A stretch of 64,000 nucleotides of DNA, from assembly GCA_036417435.1 (NCBI GenBank), contig CM070899.1, positions 151,170,237 to 151,234,236 on the forward strand. Direction: 5' to 3'. This document shows positions 62,470 through 64,000 of this stretch, one piece after another (within the stretch, counting starts at the first letter, position 1; every line of letters begins with the position of its first letter). The notes below the pieces were generated by a model. It did no database searches, had not been told where the DNA came from, and saw nothing but the letters and a program-made list of their open reading frames with translations. The stretch comes from Inia geoffrensis. Taxonomy: Eukaryota; Chordata; Mammalia; Artiodactyla; Iniidae. Position numbers and translations under genes: made by a program.

Positions 62470-64000
62470 AAGGTGGCAGAAGAAGAGAGACAAGATGGCA
62501 GAGTAGAAGGACTTGAGCTCACCTCCTCTCACGAAAACACCAAAATCACAACTGACTGCTGAACAACCATCAACAAAAAAGACTTGAACCTATCAAACAA
62601 GATATTCTATACCCAAAGACCAAGAAGCCACAACAAGACAGTAGGAGGGGCACATTAGTGATATAATCAAATCCCATACCTGTGGAGTTTCTCCCACATG
62701 AGTGAGAGTTCTGAGCCCCACATCAGGCTCCCCAGCCTGGGGGTCTGGCATTGGGAAGAGGAGCCCCCAGAGCATTTGGCTTTGATGGCCAGCTAGACTT
62801 GAGTACAGGAGCTCCACAGGACTGGGGGAAACAGGGACTCCATTCTTAGCACACAAAATATTTACAAGCACTGGGGCCCAGGACAAAGCAGTAACTCCAT
62901 TACAGCTTGGACCAGACCTACCTGTGGATCTTAGAGGATCTCCTGGGGAGGTGGAGGTCAGCTGTGGCCCACTGTGGGCACAACGACACTAGTGGTGGAT
63001 GCCCCAGGCAACACTAATTGGTGTGAGCTCTCCCAGAGGTTGCCATTTGGCCACCAAGACCTGGCCCTGCCCAACAGCTTGCAGGCTCCACTGCTGGGAT
63101 GCCTCAGGCCAAACAACCAATACGGTGGGAACACAGCCCCACTCATCAGCAAACAGGCTGCCTAAAGTCATCCAGAGCCAATAGCCTATAAACACCCTTT
63201 GACATGGCTCTGCCCACCTGAGGGACAAGACCCAGCTCCACCCACCAGTGGGCAGGCACCAGTCCCACCAGGAAGCCTGCGCAAGACTCTTTAGACCAAC
63301 CTCACCCACCAGCAGGTAGGTACCAGTACCAAGTATTAAAATCCTGCAGCCTGAGAAACGGAGACCACAGACAAAGAGACAAAATGAGACAGCACAGAAA
63401 TATGTTCCAGACAAAGGAACAAGATGAAACCCCAGAAGAACAACTAAGTGAAGTGGAGATAGGCAATCACCCTGAAAAAGAATTCCGAGTAATGATAGTA
63501 AAGATAATAAGATCTCAGAAAAAGAATGGAGGCACAATACTGAAAGGATACAAGAAATGTTTAATAAAGAGCTAGAAACTTTAAAAAACAGAGATGAACA
63601 ATAACTGAAACAAAAAATACACTAGAAGGAATCAATAACAATAAATGAGACAGAAGAATGAATAAGTGAGCTGGAAGACAGATTAGTGGAAATCATTGCT
63701 TTGAAAGAGAATAAAGAAGAATGAAAAGAAATGAGGACAGTCTCAGAGACCTGGGACAACATTAAATGCACCAAAATTTGCATTATAGTGGTCCCAGAAG
63801 GAGAAGAGAAAAGGGGTCTGAGAAAATATTTGCAGAGATAATAGCCAAAAACTTCCCTAACGTGGGAAAGGAAACACTCAAGTCCAGGAAGCACAGAGAG
63901 TCCCATACAGGATAAACCCAAGCAGGAACACACTGAGACACATATTAATCAAACTGACAAAAATGAAAAACAGAAAATATTAAAAGCAACAAGAGAAAAG
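62470..64000 (+). mobile_element. L1-C: 5' part of a LINE-1, sense, running off the window
   Basis: Starts near gagagacaagatggcagagt, an L1 5' end, followed by a 5' UTR and from 63,384 a degraded ORF1 (NHPEKEFRVMIVKIIRS). Its coiled-coil part is broken by several stops. It differs from L1-A and L1-B in the 5' UTR, so it is another subfamily. ORF2 is not reached. Confidence 0.85.

Noticed and set aside
61913..64000. Exons of the neighbouring gene KIF7 downstream
   Set aside because: No kinesin-like coding sequence is recognisable; the end of the window is L1-C.

Overview
The window is vertebrate nuclear DNA, almost certainly from a cetacean. It holds one spliced gene in low-density, repeat-rich sequence. 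About a dozen and a half tRNA-derived SINEs of the CHR type (cetacean/hippo/ruminant lineage) and long L1 LINEs of whale/artiodactyl type are scattered through it. No bacterial-style genes, operons, CRISPR arrays or authentic tRNA/rRNA genes are present.

The gene is TICRR (Treslin, the TOPBP1-interacting checkpoint and replication regulator), on the + strand. All 22 coding exons can be placed by splice-site phase and similarity to the remembered mammalian protein. They run from the ATG at 4216 to the TAG at 61139-61141. The exons total 5,724 nt and give an uninterrupted reading frame of 1,907 residues, so the gene looks intact. Upstream (about 3,680-4,215) is a GC-rich promoter with five CCAAT boxes and a TTTGAA (CHR) element. 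This layout is typical of cell-cycle genes under NF-Y/DREAM-MuvB control and fits a replication-origin firing factor. The 3' UTR ends near 61,910 after two AATAAA signals.

Layout: 1-3,680 upstream intergenic with SINEs and old repeats; 3,680-4,878 promoter and exon 1; 4,879-17,602 exons 2-6 with L2, MIR, SINE and LTR debris; 17,928-24,846 a full-length but broken antisense L1 (L1-A) in intron 6; 25,343-35,755 exons 7-15; 35,756-52,496 the 16.7-kb intron 15, built mostly of antisense L1s including a second near-full-length copy (L1-B, 37,613-45,249); 52,497-61,141 exons 16-22, including the 2.2-kb exon 20; 61,911-62,470 downstream sequence; about 62,470-64,000 the 5' part of a third L1 (L1-C), sense and running off the window.

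I did not find a new gene system. The observations most worth checking are: (1) L1-A and L1-B share about 1.38 kb with no substitutions while both flanks differ by a few percent, which suggests gene conversion or an assembly error; (2) L1-A carries a 144-bp 3' transduction with its own poly(A) signal inside perfect 12-bp target-site duplications; (3) a 94-bp copy of part of TICRR exon 2 lies in intron 2; (4) intron 10 is a 90-bp GC-AG intron; (5) L1-B has non-L1 sequence at its 5' end inside apparent target-site duplications.
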